A stretch of DNA of 64,000 bases from Flaveria trinervia. Lineage: Eukaryota > Streptophyta > Magnoliopsida > Asterales > Asteraceae. Made by a program: the position numbers and the translations under genes. The DNA lies in NCBI GenBank assembly GCA_025506515.1, contig CM046442.1, positions 105,746,617-105,810,616 on the forward strand, in the 5' to 3' direction. Positions 1-11,572 of the stretch are shown here, piece after piece. The notes below the pieces were generated by a model. That model did no database searches, was not told the origin of the DNA, and saw only the letters and a list, made by a program, of their open reading frames with translations. Position 1 is the stretch's first letter, and the number at the start of each line of letters is the position of its first letter.

Positions 1-2422
1 AACATCTTTGTAGTTAGTTTCGCCTTTGTGAGTTTAGCCATCTCTAACCTTTTACCAGCCCCAGCCTCATCAAGGGCTTCCACAATAATCCCTTTGTTGA
101 ATTGCTCAGACAGACAGATTCTGGTGGCTATAGCCAGAATACTATCCCTGGTCCATGCGCGAATCTCCATTAATGATCTTCCTAAGTATTTTGCAATAAA
201 GCGGATCATTATTTCCAACCTCTCTTTTCCAGAGCATCATACCCTGCCCATCGGGTTTGTATCTCTTGCACTTCCAACCTTCTGATCTCACTATCCAGTG
301 TGGCTGTGTCAAACCCCTGCCTGAAGAGTTGTTCAATTATTTTATCCATGGATCGGCTTTGTGTAGTGTCAGTTCTTCTTTTACCAGCTCCTCCAAGGAT
401 TTTTCTTCACAGTATGATCATCAGCACTTTTCTTTCGCTTGTAAGTGAGCAGAGGTTGCTTTTCTTTCTCCTCCTCTTGGGCTTGCTTCTCTTCTTTCTT
501 TTCCTCTGTTCTTTTCCTCTTCTTTTCTTTCACTGCAGTACTCTCCCCCTTTTTGGATGCATTGGAGGAAGGGGTTTGTACCGCAGAAAGAGTCTTTTGG
601 AGAGCAGCATCAATCAAGGGCTGTAAAGTTGAGGAAAGCCTCTCATCAATGGCTTTAGTCAATATCAGTGATTATGGGTGTGATGAGAGGGAGGGAATTT
701 TGAAGTGCAGCACCTATTTGCTCAGGAGGGTTCTGTTCCTGAGAAGTAGGGCCTGAAGCAGAGGCAGTGGTTGAGTGTGGAGTGGCTCAGTGTTTGGGGA
801 ACCTTCAAGTGAAGGTGCCATCTGTGGGTGGGTAGAGGCAGATGGTCTTTCTCCTTGGGAGAGTTGATCAAGTAGGTTTTGCAGCCTACTGACTTTCTCT
901 TCAAGGATTCTGTTCTGGGCAAGAAATCGTAGAAAAAGCCCAGGTCATCATCAGCCGAAACTGAATCATCTGACCTCCTGCTTAGAGCAGGATTTACATG
1001 CACTGGGTGTAGACCAGTTGGTGCATGTGCCCCTTGTGCTTGGTACTGGGGACTTCCAGCCTCAGGACAGTGTCCATCGTCGGCTGTTGCCTCTAGTGAG
1101 GTCTTAGCAATGTTACCAGCCTCATTCTGATCATGTGCTGAGTCAGAGAGGAGGTGGCAGCCTCACTAGATATTCTAAGCTCCTTGTCTACACCAGGAGA
1201 TAGAAGTGGTAAACCCCGGTGCTGTGGGTTCTCAAGTGCACTGTGTTCCTCCCCCTCATTTGTAGAGGTATTCCCAGTATAAGTGTTTTCTGGGGAGGGG
1301 GTGAGGAGTGCAGTTGAGTCAGCACTTGTGCAACTACTAAAGTTGGGCTGTGAGGGACGGTTGTTTGGGGGTGAAGGGATAGAAGCAATGTGCACCTGGG
1401 GAGATTGGTGCTCTTCAATGGCAATCCCCTCAAGTGAGGAAGATCCCAGATATGTAGGTACCCCTTGTGTGGTTGCTGTAGGCTCTGTTGAGAGGAGGCC
1501 TGAGCGGCTATGGCTGGAAGAGTCATTGTATCCACTAGGGGGTTTGGACTAGTGGATATATCCTGCGTTTGTGGTGCAGGGGCATCCTCAGGGGACTCAA
1601 TTCCCTGAGTAGCCGTTTTGGGTTTCTTTTTGGTGGGTTTGGTGGGGACTTTTGATTTGGAGGTAGTGGCTATGGGTCCAGCTGCGTGGGTTTTCGCAGC
1701 TTGGCAGCCATTTTTAGTGTCTGGTCAGAGTGTGCCAGGAGTATACTTCCGGCAGAACAGCCGTAGCAGGGACTCCCAAGCCAACAAGTCCCTCAGCATT
1801 AAGCTGGTTTGTAATGATGGCCATTATGAACCGTGGATATAGTATCAAACGGTTGCCAGTTAGTTTTTGAGCCATGTCTTGAGCTCCGAAAATATTATTT
1901 CCGAAAAGTTTAGCGGTTGTTGCTCAAGAAATAATACATTACCTGCTGCCATTTTGTCGACATTTGATCCCAAGACGACGTCTTAGGGGCCAAACATACA
2001 TTCACCATGTGAAAAATTAGGCGCTCAGCATCATTAAAGTGTTTCTTCATGATAGTGGGGGCACTGAGATCGCCTTGATATCCATGTTGGGCAAAGGATA
2101 GATCTGTGGTGCCCTCGGATATCCAGCAAGAGAACTAGCATCATTCAGATGAAGAATTGGCAGATTATTGCAGGAGTGATGACTACTTTTTTGTTGTTGA
2201 CGACCGACTGGAGAGATGGTGTCTTGTTCTCCCCAGTGGTAATAGTAACGTTCATCCAAAATTGTTGAAGGGATTCGGCATGTAGTATGGGATTCAGAAG
2301 AAATGCCGTATTGTATTGGGACTGAACCATAAGATCGATAGCAGTATCGAACTTAGTCAGATAGGCGATTCAGTGAGGTAGGCAACACAGTTGTGTCGCG
2401 GTTTAATTTGCATGGACGCCAT
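1..2422 (-). pseudogene. Element A accessory (env-like position) ORF, 3' part missing
   Basis: The start is chosen at the ATG at 2422, which matches the start of the homologous ORF in element B (21811); both begin MA-M-QIKP-HNCVAY. The N-terminal 100-150 residues look like a folded domain (FLLNP, VVNNKKVVITPAII, LHLNDAS). Then come proline/serine-rich stretches, a conserved DDDLGFFYD segment, and a Lys/Glu-rich basic stretch near 400-550. The ORF is interrupted by frameshifts and stops, the first soon after the start. I see no clear signal peptide or membrane segment, so an envelope function is not supported. I do not recognise the family. The part matching B's C-terminal region lies largely beyond the left edge. 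Confidence 0.75.
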
Positions 2423-2494
2423 TGAGAGGAGGGAAGTTTTGGAGAGGAACATTAGGTTTGAAGAAGATGAAGCATTGAAGGATTAGGTCAGGGG

Positions 2495-2502
2495 TATATA
2501 TA
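2495..2502 (-). promoter_or_regulatory. TATA box upstream of the element A accessory ORF
   Basis: On the minus strand TATATATA sits about 73-80 bases before the ATG at 2422. Element B has TATAAATA at 21746-21753, about 58-65 bases before its ATG. The shared placement suggests an internal promoter dedicated to the accessory ORF. Transcription is not shown. Confidence 0.5.
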
Positions 2503-2542
2503 GGGTGCGGGTAAGAAAACGACTGAAGGATGTGGTGTTAGT

Positions 2543-2846
2543 CATCAGTAGTTTTAAACGACCGTTGACATGGTATTATCCTTTCAGACGTTGAAACAGT
2601 TGAAGTCGTGGTGTTAGGCATCAAAGTTAGAAAACTACTGAAGACCGTGGTTTTGACTTCAGATGATTGAAACAACTGAGGACTTGGTGTTTGGCATCAG
2701 TAGTTATGAAACTACTGAGGACAGTGGTTTTGTCATCAGCTGTTGTAAACAACTGAAAACTTGGTATTAGTCATCAGTAGTTATAAAACTACTGAAGACA
2801 TGGTTTTGCTTCAGTTGTTTAGAATGAAACAGCAGTTGTAGAAACG
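2543..2846. repeat. 38-bp tandem array of hairpin-forming units (element A spacer)
   Basis: Eight units start at 2543, 2581, 2619, 2657, 2695, 2734, 2772 and about 2809, a period of 38 (once 39). Most begin CATCAG or CTTCAG. Several carry an inverted repeat: CAGTAGTT, a 4-base loop, AACTACTG at 2698-2717 and 2775-2794. Other units keep only part of the stem. On the minus strand the array lies just upstream of the TATA box at 2495-2502. Element B has at least four units with the same period in the same place. Confidence 0.85.
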
Positions 2847-3183
2847 ACTGAAGAGAAAGTTCTCTTCAGCTGTTTTCGTTAATTCTTAGCTTGTCAGCTG
2901 TTTCATACTGTCCTCAACACATTCATCAGCTTTTTGGCTGATTTCAGTTGTTTCATAGGACATCAGTACTTATCTGTTTTTACTGATTGCAGTAGTTGTA
3001 ACTGCATCAGTAGTTGTAACTACATCAGTAGTTTAGAACAGATAAGTACTTCAGTACTTGTGAGGCATTTAGCCTTCAGTAGTTATAATAAATGCTGAGG
3101 GTAAAAGAACTCATTAGTACTTATATATGACATAGTTACAATGAACATCAGTACTTATTACCAAGATCATCAGTAGTTGTCAC
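2847..3183. repeat. Irregular CAGTAGTT/AGTACTTG-rich spacer after A pol
   Basis: This stretch between the 38-bp array and the pol stop has no ORF. It is dense in CAGTAGTT, CAGTTGTT, CATCAGTA and GTACTTA words in both orientations but without a fixed period. Element B has the equivalent region at 21202-21596. Confidence 0.6.
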
Positions 3184-4655
3184 TTATTCTAGCTGCAGCA
3201 TGCCAAGCCTTAACACCAGGTTTTGGAAAGTTGAACTATCCAAAGGCTTAGTAAAAATGTCTGCAAGCTCTTCAGCACTAGGCACAAACTTAGGATCAAT
3301 CAGACCTTTTTCAAAACAGTCCCTTATAAAATGATGTCTGATCTCTATATGTTTGGTCCTAGAGTGCTGGACTGGATTTTTGACAATGCAAAGAGCTGAA
3401 GCACTATCCATTAACAATGGAGTCTTAGTCTCTGTAATGCCATAATCCAAAAGTTGGTTTTGAAGCCAGAGTACCTGAGAGGTGCAGCTTGCAGCAGCAA
3501 TGTACTCTGCTTCAGCAGTTGATGTAGCAACTGAGGTCTGTTTCTTGCTCTGCCAAGAAATCAAGCAGTTGCCTAGGAATTGACATCCACCAGAAGTTGA
3601 TTTCCTGGTCAACTTACACCCTGTATAGTCACTGTCAGAAAAAGCAACTAATTTACCAGAATGTCCAGTAGAATACCATAAACCTAGAGATGGAGTGCCT
3701 TGCAGATATCTAAAGATCCTCTTGACTGCAATCAGATGAGACTCTTTAGGTGCAGCCTGAAATCTAGCACAAACACATGTAGCAAACATAATATCTGGTC
3801 TAGAAGCTGTTAAATACATCAAGGACCCAATCATACATCTGTAAAGTGTTTCATCAACCACTTTACCTTTCTGATATGTATCCAGTTGTGTGGTGCTGCA
3901 CATGGGAGTAGAACAAGGCTTACAGTTTTGTAAATCAAACTTTTGCAAAAGATCTTTTGTGTATTTGGACTGATGAATGAAAATTCCATCAGCCTTTTGT
4001 TTGATTTGCAACCCCAGAAAGAACTGTAATTCTCCCATGGCACTCATTTCAAACTTCTGTTGCATCAACTTTGTAAAGGCATCACACAACTTTGGATCAG
4101 AGGATGCAAAAACGATGTCATCTACATAAATTTGAACAAGTAGATTATGCTGCCCAGATTTCTTAATGAATAAAGTCTTATCTATGGAGCCTCTAGTGAA
4201 ATTATTTTCCAGAAGAAAGTTTGATAATGTCTCATACCAGGCTCTAGGAGCTTGTTTTAACCCATAAAGAGCCTTATCAAGCTTATACACCCAATTAGGA
4301 TGTTTATTGTCCTCAAAGCCTGGAGGTTGACATACATAAACCTCTTCTTTAAGTTCCATACAAAAATGCACTTTTGACATCCATTTGAAAAACTTTAAGG
4401 TTTTGATAAGCAGCATAAGCTAAAAACAATCGAATTGCTTCCAGTCTGGCTACAGGGGCAAAGGTTCATCATAATCAATACCTTCTTCTTGTTCAAACCC
4501 CTGAACAACCAGTCTGGCCTTGTTCTAACAATAAGCCCATTTTCATCAGTTTTGTTCCTAAACACCCATTTAGTGCCTATTGCACACTTACCTGGAGGTA
4601 GAGGAACTAGTTCCCACACTTGCTGTTTCTTGAACTGAAGAAGCTGAAGCTGCAT
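3184..4655 (-). pseudogene. Element A reverse transcriptase and RNase H
   Basis: The 3184-4416 frame is an intact stretch of about 410 codons. It holds the Ty1/copia RT segments VYVCQPPGFE, LYGLKQAPRAWYE and the catalytic YVDD motif (IYVDDIVFAS), then RNase H with SDSDY, STAEAEYIAAASC, LLMDSASA and HSRTKHIEIRHHF. It ends LGMLQLE followed by TAA at 3184. The upstream part, 4395-4655 (VWELVPLP, GTKWVFRNK), is in another frame, so the RT N-terminus is broken between about 4400 and 4500. As a polyprotein this is a pseudogene, but the RT core to RNase H end is the best-kept part of A. Confidence 0.9.
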
Positions 4656-4977
4656 GGCATCAACCCATACATTGTCCTTTAAAGCAATGTGATAATTCTT
4701 TGGCTCTTGCTGACTGATGAAGAGAGCATAGAAGCAAAATTTGACAATTGACTTCTTGTTGATACTCCAGCAGTGATATCACCAATGATTTGAGACATAG
4801 GGTGATTCTTTAGATCTTGATACACAATGAGATCTGTGCAAGTGTTTGTAGCAGGCTCAGCAGGAACAGATGGTGATGGTGAATCATTTCCTTGAAACCA
4901 ATCAGTGGAGGGTAGTTCAAAGGAAGTTGAATTCGAAGAGATCTCATCAGTATTTGTTGTGGATGGTGCTACTGGAG
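4656..4977 (-). pseudogene. Element A integrase-RT linker
   Basis: This is the poorly conserved linker between the integrase C-terminus and RT. Minus-strand reading gives fragments matching the serine-rich linker of element B (19310-19700), including the conserved region encoding HPMSQIIGDI, but frames change several times. No separate gene is visible. Confidence 0.6.
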
Positions 4978-6267
4978 CTACGGGAACATCAGGTCTAGCT
5001 GAATCAGGCAGTTAATCACTAAACCTGAAGAGGTGAGTACTGCAATCATCATCATCATCAGCAGTACCACCAGGTGGTGAACTGTTGACAGGAGCAACAG
5101 CAGGAGTTTGATAGGGAACATATTGCAGTATGTCCAAATCAAATAACTCCACAGGGCTTTGTGGAATCTTGTCCTTTGGAGATTCATTGAACTTAACATG
5201 TAGAGTTTCTTCAACCATCTTTGTTCTGCAGTTGAAGACTCTGTATGCCTTGCAAGTAGATGAATAACCAACAAAATACCTGCATCCACCTTAGGATCAA
5301 ACTTATGGAGTTGATCCTTTGTGTTGAGAATAAAACAGGGACACCCAAATGCTTTGAAAAATGAAATCAGAGGAGCCAAATAATGGAGAACTTCATATGG
5401 AGTCTTCATCAACCTCTGATTTACTAAAACTCTATTTTGCACATAGCAAGCTGTGTTGACAGCTTCAGCCCAAAAGGTCAGTGGCAAACCTGAGTCAGCC
5501 AGCATGGACCTTGCAGCTTCAATGAGAGTCCTGTTCTTTCTCTCCACTACTCCATTTTGTTCTGGAGTCCTTGGAATGCTAAACTGCCTTTTGATCCCCT
5601 TTGAAAGATAGAAGTCATCAAGTGTATGATTTCTGAACTCAGTTCCATTGTCACTCCTAATACACTTGACTGGAAGGGAATACTGCTTCTCAATATACAA
5701 CACAAAGTGAATAATCTTCTGAGCAGCCTCATCCTTTGAATGTAGAAAGAAAGTCCATACAAATCTGGAGTAATCATCCACAATTACAAGACAGTATTTC
5801 TTCTTTGCCATGCTCATTACTCACAGGACCAAATAGATCCATATGCAGTAATTGCAAGCAGGCAGTGGACTTAGGCACTTCAATAGAGGGGAATGAGACT
5901 TTGTGTTGTTTTCCTTTTAAACAAGAGTGCAGGTTTCATCACAGTGGAACTCCTTTATTGGTAAGCCTCTAACTAAACTATTGTGGGTAAGCTGATTCAT
6001 GTTTTTGAGATTAACATGACCAAGCCTTCTGTGCCACAGTTTAGATTCTTGAGAAGAGGCTTTGGAAAATAGGCAAGGATTGCCTTTGAGATCTATTTTC
6101 TTGGACAGATCTAAGGCATATACTCTTCCTGTCCTGTTGGATCTCAGGAGAGTGTGATCATCCAACACATTGTCAATCAAGTGCAAAACTTTGGATGACA
6201 GAATCCTATAGTTTTGACTGGTGAAAAGAGCAACATGGCCTTTATCACACATTTGACTGACACTCAA
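4978..6267 (-). pseudogene. Element A pre-integrase and integrase
   Basis: The 5917-6267 frame carries the pre-integrase zinc-binding region (LWHRRLGHVNLKNMNQL, then FHCDETC). The 4978-5817 frame carries the catalytic core: VIVDDYSRFVWTFFLHSKDE, SDNGTEFRN and TPEQNGVVERKNRTLIEAA, giving the D-D-E triad. It continues through FWAEAVNTACYVQNR. The frames are separated by a shift around 5820-5920, and the C-terminal part shifts again near 5220. Integrase inserts the cDNA and leaves the 5-bp duplications seen at related elements here. Confidence 0.85.
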
Positions 6268-6560
6268 GAGATTGTACTGAGATTTTCCACATGATTAACA
6301 TCATCAAATTTGATTTCTCCATTGGAGACAAAGCCCTTACCAATGATGTAACCCCTAGCATCATTGCCAAAAGAAACAAATCCTTCTTTCTTGAGAGTAG
6401 TCATGAAGAAGAGAGTTGTTCCCAGTCATGTGCATAGATCCCCCACTGTCTACATACCAGATGCTACTTTGCATGTTGAAGAACCCTGCAATAATAAACA
6501 ATCAGTTAGTTTTAGAGACCCAAACCTTTTTGGTTTTGGGCGTGGTCTCATCAATAGATG
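6268..6560 (-). pseudogene. Element A gag-pol junction and protease
   Basis: On the minus strand the gag end (KPKK then a VWVSKTN-like segment and a stop) is followed within about 20 bases by TTATTATTGCAGGG, then by the aspartic protease start with DSGG and SMHMTG. H and B have the same order. A has lost one base in the ACATGC-CAAAG stretch relative to H. The protease region is broken by frameshifts. Confidence 0.65.
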
Positions 6561-6666
6561 GTAAACTAACAGGTTTATCTGAAACAACAGCCTGAGAGGA
6601 AGAAGATGGTGTAGAAGAGGAGTCCTTTGGCTGGGACCCTTTTCTGTGGTTTCAACATAGGAGCAT

Positions 6667-9338
6667 CTAGTGGTTAACTCTACCCAACAGATGTTGAACC
6701 ATCATAACCAGCTGTGTCTGATTTTGTGACAAAGCTTTCAGCTCATCAGACACATTGCCAGTGGAGTTTGATAAGTTCCCATGTTGCCCCTTCTTCTTCT
6801 GAGCATTCTCAGCTGTCACCTGTTTAACCCCTTCCTTTTTGGATTTCTTTGAGGACTTAAGGGTTACAGGATTTGATGTTGCTGATACAAATGTGGTCTC
6901 AAACTCAGTTTTCATTTTTACCATTTTCTCATTAATTTCTTCTTTTTGTTTGAGTTTGGAACCTCTTTTGTACCAACAATCATCTGTAAGATGATTGAAC
7001 AAACCACATACTTCACATGGTTTCTTCTTCATCTTAGGTTGATCATCAAATAAAGGGGTGAAGCAACTGAAGACTTGTTCTTCAATGCTTGGAAGCATTG
7101 TTTGCTTTCATGACTGCCTCTTTAGTAGACTTCAAACTCTTTCTACTGGCAGTTTTCTTCTCTTCAGTACTGACAGCAGTTGAAGTTTGAACTTCAGGTG
7201 TTAAATCCTGCTCTCTAGTCCTTTCAGGACCTTCAGAATTAAACCTGAGTTGATCAACTCATTGATCATGTGAGTGTCAGCATTTGAACCATCAACATTA
7301 GCTGATAGGTTCAATGAGGGCTTGATGCTGACTGCTACTTCTGATTGTGTTGTGTCAGAAGGTAGATCACATGATGTGATGGATTGGTTATCACTCTCAC
7401 CATCAGATTCTTCCTCTGCTCTTGGAGTAAAATCTGTAGGTGGAGCAGTGTGATTGTTACCAATTCCAAACTTCACATTTGAAGCAGATTGCTTACTAAG
7501 AAGCATTTCAAAACCTTTGCATGATTGTACCCATCTATCACACTCTACCTGGGTAACTGCAAGGGTTTCTTTGAGATCTTTGAACTTCTCTAGAAGTACC
7601 TCTTCTCTAGCCTTATCATCAATTATTTGGCAATTCAGTTTATAAATCTCATCATTTTTATCTTTGAGCACAGACTCAAACTCAGCTTTGTTTTTGGAAA
7701 TTATTTGTTCTAGCTCAATGTTCTTATTAATTAGAGCTACATTTGCTCCTCTAATGGAAGCAAATGCTGCTATGCATGGTTCAGAACATAATTTGGCTTT
7801 TGCCTCAGAGGATACCTGTGATACCTGAGGTGTGGAGGCATTAGAAGATGAAGTATCAGCAGACTCCAAAGCCATAAGAGCTAGATTCCCAAAAGGACTG
7901 TCACCACCATGTTGACCAGCACCTGAGAACAGTTGGTCATGACCAGACATGTCATCTGGTAAACTGCTCTAGTCAACAACTCCTGGGGTGAAGAAGCTGT
8001 GTTGTTGAGGTTGAGTTTGTTGATGAGATTGGGATGGCTGAGGTTCTGGTAGTGCATGAGGTTGTGGTGCCATAGGAACTTGAACTTGATTTGACTGTGG
8101 CATGTAATAACAAGGGTACGGATATGGCATTTGACCCTGAGGAACAAAATATGCCGGAGATTGTGTGAGGATGATGACTAGAAGTGACAGGATGTTGCCC
8201 TCTGTGTTGTTGACTATTGCCAGGAAAAGTCACAAAGGGTGCAGTGGAGTTAGATCCAGTTGATCTACACTCTCTTGCAAAGTGTCCAAGCCTTTGGCAT
8301 TGTGACACCTCAACTTGCTCTTGTCAAAACCAACTTTGGTTTTGCCAGAGAGTCCTGGGAATTTTCTTCCAGTTCTTTTATAGAACTTCTGAGATCTGAT
8401 ATTTATCAGGGCCATTTGGCTCAAAATATCCATCTCTTCTAAGTCATCATCAGCAATCCCCTTAAGATCATCCATAATGAAGCATAGATTGTCATTATTA
8501 CACCTAGTAAATGACCATCAACACTCACAAATGCAGAATCAGAAGTGCTTGAAGAGAAATTAATATGCTCATCATACTGGCATTCAAATGAAGCATATTC
8601 TGACTCATGACCCACCAAGGCAGTGTTGCCTGGTACAAAGTCTTCAGCGAGCTTTCCAAATGAAGACATCTTTCTCTTCTGTTCTATCTCTCTCTCAAAC
8701 GTGAGCAGTTTCCCATGGAGTTGGGTGAGAGATAGTTTGTCCAAACTTGCACTGGAGCATAGGACAATAGTATATGTGTCCCATCTCTCAGGCAGTGATC
8801 TGAGAAATCTGTTATTCATCTGAATATTTGTGTACTCAAGTTTGACCATTTTTAGTTCAGAGATCAAACAAGAGAACCGCTCATATTGTTGAGTCAGTGT
8901 CTCACCCTTTCTATGAGAGAATGTCTCATATTGTTGGGCAAGAATTTCTCTATTATTTGCCAAGACCTCATCTGTTCCTCCAAATTGTTCTTTCAAGGCA
9001 ATCCAGAGGTCATGGGCAGTTTCATGATGCATTAGCCCAGAATAGATTTCATTTGGCAGTGCCATGGCCAGAATTCCATGGGCTTTTGCATCAATTTCAA
9101 GCAACTTCTTATCCTCATCTGAGTATTGCTCCCTCCTCTTCGGAACCATTTGATTGGTTTCCGGGTTATTCACCATAGGCTTGTGTGGACCATGTACCAC
9201 TGATGTCCAACAACCTGCGCTGTTAACAGACAGGTGATGGAGCATTCGTCTTTGCCATATGTTATACTCATTCCTAACCAGCATTGGTGGCTTGGTTAAG
9301 GAACCAGTATTGTGAGGATCATTGGAGGGAGTAGTCAT
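6667..9338 (-). pseudogene. Element A gag (capsid and nucleocapsid)
   Basis: The start at 9338 (MTTPSNDPHNTG) is conserved in B and H. The 8439-9338 frame has the copia gag core (KPPMLVRNEYNIWQRRM, HGILAMALPNEIYSGLMHHETAHDLW, LRSLPERWDTYTIVL). The coding region then shifts frame repeatedly through 8475-8230, 8308-7973 and 7950-7201 to 7098-6667. One zinc knuckle is C-HFAREC near 8280. A second, CEVCGLFNHLTDDC (CX2CX4HX4C), is near 7000. The segment 7640-7800 is Lys/Glu-rich and probably coiled coil. Gag would form the particle and bind RNA; this copy cannot make it in one piece. Confidence 0.85.
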
Positions 9339-9558
9339 TTTTAGTTCAAAAACAATTTAATTCAAGCTTTTAAAAGTTTTACACAGACCACAACACACTC
9401 AATGAAAACCAGGAAAAGATCTCAGGATGAATGACCAGAAATACAGAAAATTCAATCTCTATAACCGTTTCTTGCAAAATCAAAAGCTAATTCAATCAAA
9501 CTTAGATCTTGAATAGCAGTTTCAATGATCAATTATTAGATCGATCAATGATTAACCC

Positions 9559-9570
9559 GCTCTGATACCA
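9559..9570 (-). other. Element A primer binding site
   Basis: Minus-strand TGGTATCAGAGC, complementary to the 3' end of initiator methionine tRNA, two bases inside the 5' LTR end. It primes minus-strand cDNA. Confidence 0.9.
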
Positions 9571-9572
9571 TT

Positions 9573-10492
9573 TGACAAGATCAGCGATCACAAGTTTGAT
9601 GTATTAGAGTTCAAAGCAGCGGAATAAGAATAGGAATTAGACAAATTGTAGCAAGAAGTTGATGCTTGTATGCATTAAGAGCACATACGGTTATAGCGAG
9701 AGAATATATTTCTGATTCAAGGAATGTTTATAGATATGGAATGTTTCTAATCAAATCATTCATTCATTCACGTCATTCAAAAACATTCACGTATTACAAT
9801 AGGTTGTCACTCCTTATATAGAGTGCAACAATCACTGCTGTTATCACGGAAAGTGACAACTGGCAGATCTAATACAAAAATAACTAACTCTTAACAAACT
9901 ACTGAAATGTTCACAACTACTGAGAACATATCAGAGTGTTAAGTACAAAATATAAAACTACTGATTGGAAACTACTGAAACTACAACGACTGAAGAACAA
10001 GCTCTTCAGTCGTTTTACAAAACTACTGAAACATAAAACTACTGAAACTAGAAATATAAAACTACTGATATCATAACTACTGAAGAAGTACTCTTCAGCA
10101 GTTGGGACAAACTACTGAGGCTTCAGTACTTGATCTTCAGATTTTGACCTTCAGGTGTTTCATCAGCTGATGACTTCAGTAGATGTCATCAGCTGATGTC
10201 TTCAGTCTTTGTCTTCAGACTTTGTACATCAGTTGTTGATCTTCAGCACTTGTAAACTCTTCAGCTGTTGTACTTCAGTACTTTGGTCTTTCAGCTTCAG
10301 CACTTGTGTTCTTCAGCTGTTGTACTTCAGCACTTTAGTTCTTCAGCTGTTGAAGTCTTCAGCACTTGATCTTCAGCTGTTGAAGTCTTCAGCACTTGTC
10401 AAACTGCTGATGAGGCTTTCAGCAGTTGCTGTGATACCATTTGGGACTTAGAGGTTTTCTGATCTTGGCTCATTGGTTCTTTTGGTCCAACA
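9573..10492 (-). repeat. Element A 5' LTR (920 bp)
   Basis: On the minus strand it starts TGTTGGACCAAAAGAACC, as in element B, and ends TCTTGTCA just before the primer site. Its U3 part (about 9890-10430) is crowded with AACTACTGA and CTTCAGCAGTTG words. It lacks the expanded 13-bp TCTGAAGACAAAG array seen in B. The right edge (10492) abuts C coding sequence. Confidence 0.9.
9808..9825 (-). promoter_or_regulatory. LTR TATA box inside a palindrome (element A)
   Basis: Minus strand CACTCTATATAAGGAGTG: TATATAA is flanked by CACTC and GAGTG, which can pair. The corresponding sites in B and H keep a palindrome around TATA with different stem sequences. Confidence 0.6.
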
Positions 10493-11429
10493 GAATTCCA
10501 CTTAACTCATCTAGTAACTCTATTCTATAGGCCACCTCTCCTACTCGAGCAATGATTTGGAAAGGTCCTATGTACCTCGGACTCAACTTGCTCTGCGTTA
10601 TGAACCGAATGTTACCTTTCCAAGGTGAGACTTTCAACATAACTCTATCACCCACTTGAAACTCAACGATCTACATCGTAGCCTCGACCACTTCGATGCT
10701 CCCTAACTCTTTATGACAATATCTTCCCAACACACATGTGTTCTACATCTCCTACCATATAGCATCTCATAAGGGGGCATACCAATACTAGCATGATAAC
10801 TGTTGTTTTATGAGAACTCAACGAATGGTAAGTGGTAATCCCAACTTCCTCCAATGTCAATGACACATGCCCGAAGCATATCCTCCAGCATCTGAATGGT
10901 CCTTTCCGACTGACCATCCATCTGAGGATGATATTGCGTCGTGGAATTTCTTCCAAAATTTGGATGTAAACCAAGTGTCACGATCCGACACGATAGACAC
11001 CGGTCCACCATGGTGACTTACAATCTCTTTGATGAACAGATCCGCTAATCTGTCAGAAGAATACGTCACATGGATTGGTAGGAAGTGAGCACTCTTCGTT
11101 AAACGATCAACTATCACCCATATAACATCATACCCCTTCATGGTATGCAGTAGCTTTGTAATAAAATCCATGGTGATGTGCTCCCACTTCCACTCCGGTA
11201 TATCCAAAGGTTGGATCTTCCCATACGGCTTCTCATGCTCCGCCTTCACTTGTAAACAAGTAAGGCACTTACTCACGTACTCTATTACGTCACGCTTCAT
11301 ACCTGGCCACCAATAATCTTTCATCATATCTTGATACATCTTCGTAGCACCAAGATGAATAGAGTATTGAGTTTTATGACCTTCATCTATAATCCTTCCA
11401 CGTAAATCCCCATAGCAAGGAATCCACAT
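10493..11429 (-). pseudogene. Element C integrase
   Basis: The 10857-11429 frame holds the integrase zinc region (HLGATKMYQDMMKDYWWPGMK, CLTCLQVKAEH) and catalytic-core signatures DFITKL, WVIVDRLTKSAHF and SIVSDRDTWFTS. The 10808-11011 frame continues with TTQYHPQMDGQSERTIQMLEDMLRACV, carrying the E of the D-D-E triad. The 10470-10655 frame is the post-core GDRVMLKVSPWKG, SPRYIGPFQII, DELSGI. It stops at GAATTC where element A begins. Three frames are needed, so it is inactive. Confidence 0.85.
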
Positions 11430-11572
11430 TTGCCCAATTCAAGTCCTAACACCGAGTGTGTTTTCACCCAATTCTGCGACCAGACCTCTCATTCTTTCAG
11501 AGTTAAGATGATCTTCTTTCAATGCCTCATCTTGAAACTCCATGACTTGCTTCATCACATCAGAGGTCATGA

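Larger units (their letters stand above)
1..10492 (-). mobile_element. Element A: SIRE-like Ty1/copia retrotransposon, left end outside window
   Basis: Read on the minus strand, the order is 5' LTR (9573-10492), primer site, gag, protease, integrase, reverse transcriptase, RNase H, a repeat-rich spacer and an accessory ORF that runs off position 1. The order protease-integrase-RT places it in Ty1/copia. The extra ORF after pol and the large size are typical of the SIRE/Maximus lineage. It lies in the integrase C-terminal region of gypsy element C. The C reading frame stops at GAATTC next to the LTR end, and the right-hand target site should be GAATT. The left copy is outside the window. Many frameshifts make it non-autonomous. 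Confidence 0.9.

Noticed and set aside
2543..2846. 38-bp repeats as a CRISPR array
   Set aside because: The whole unit repeats with no variable spacer, and the surroundings are a copia spacer.
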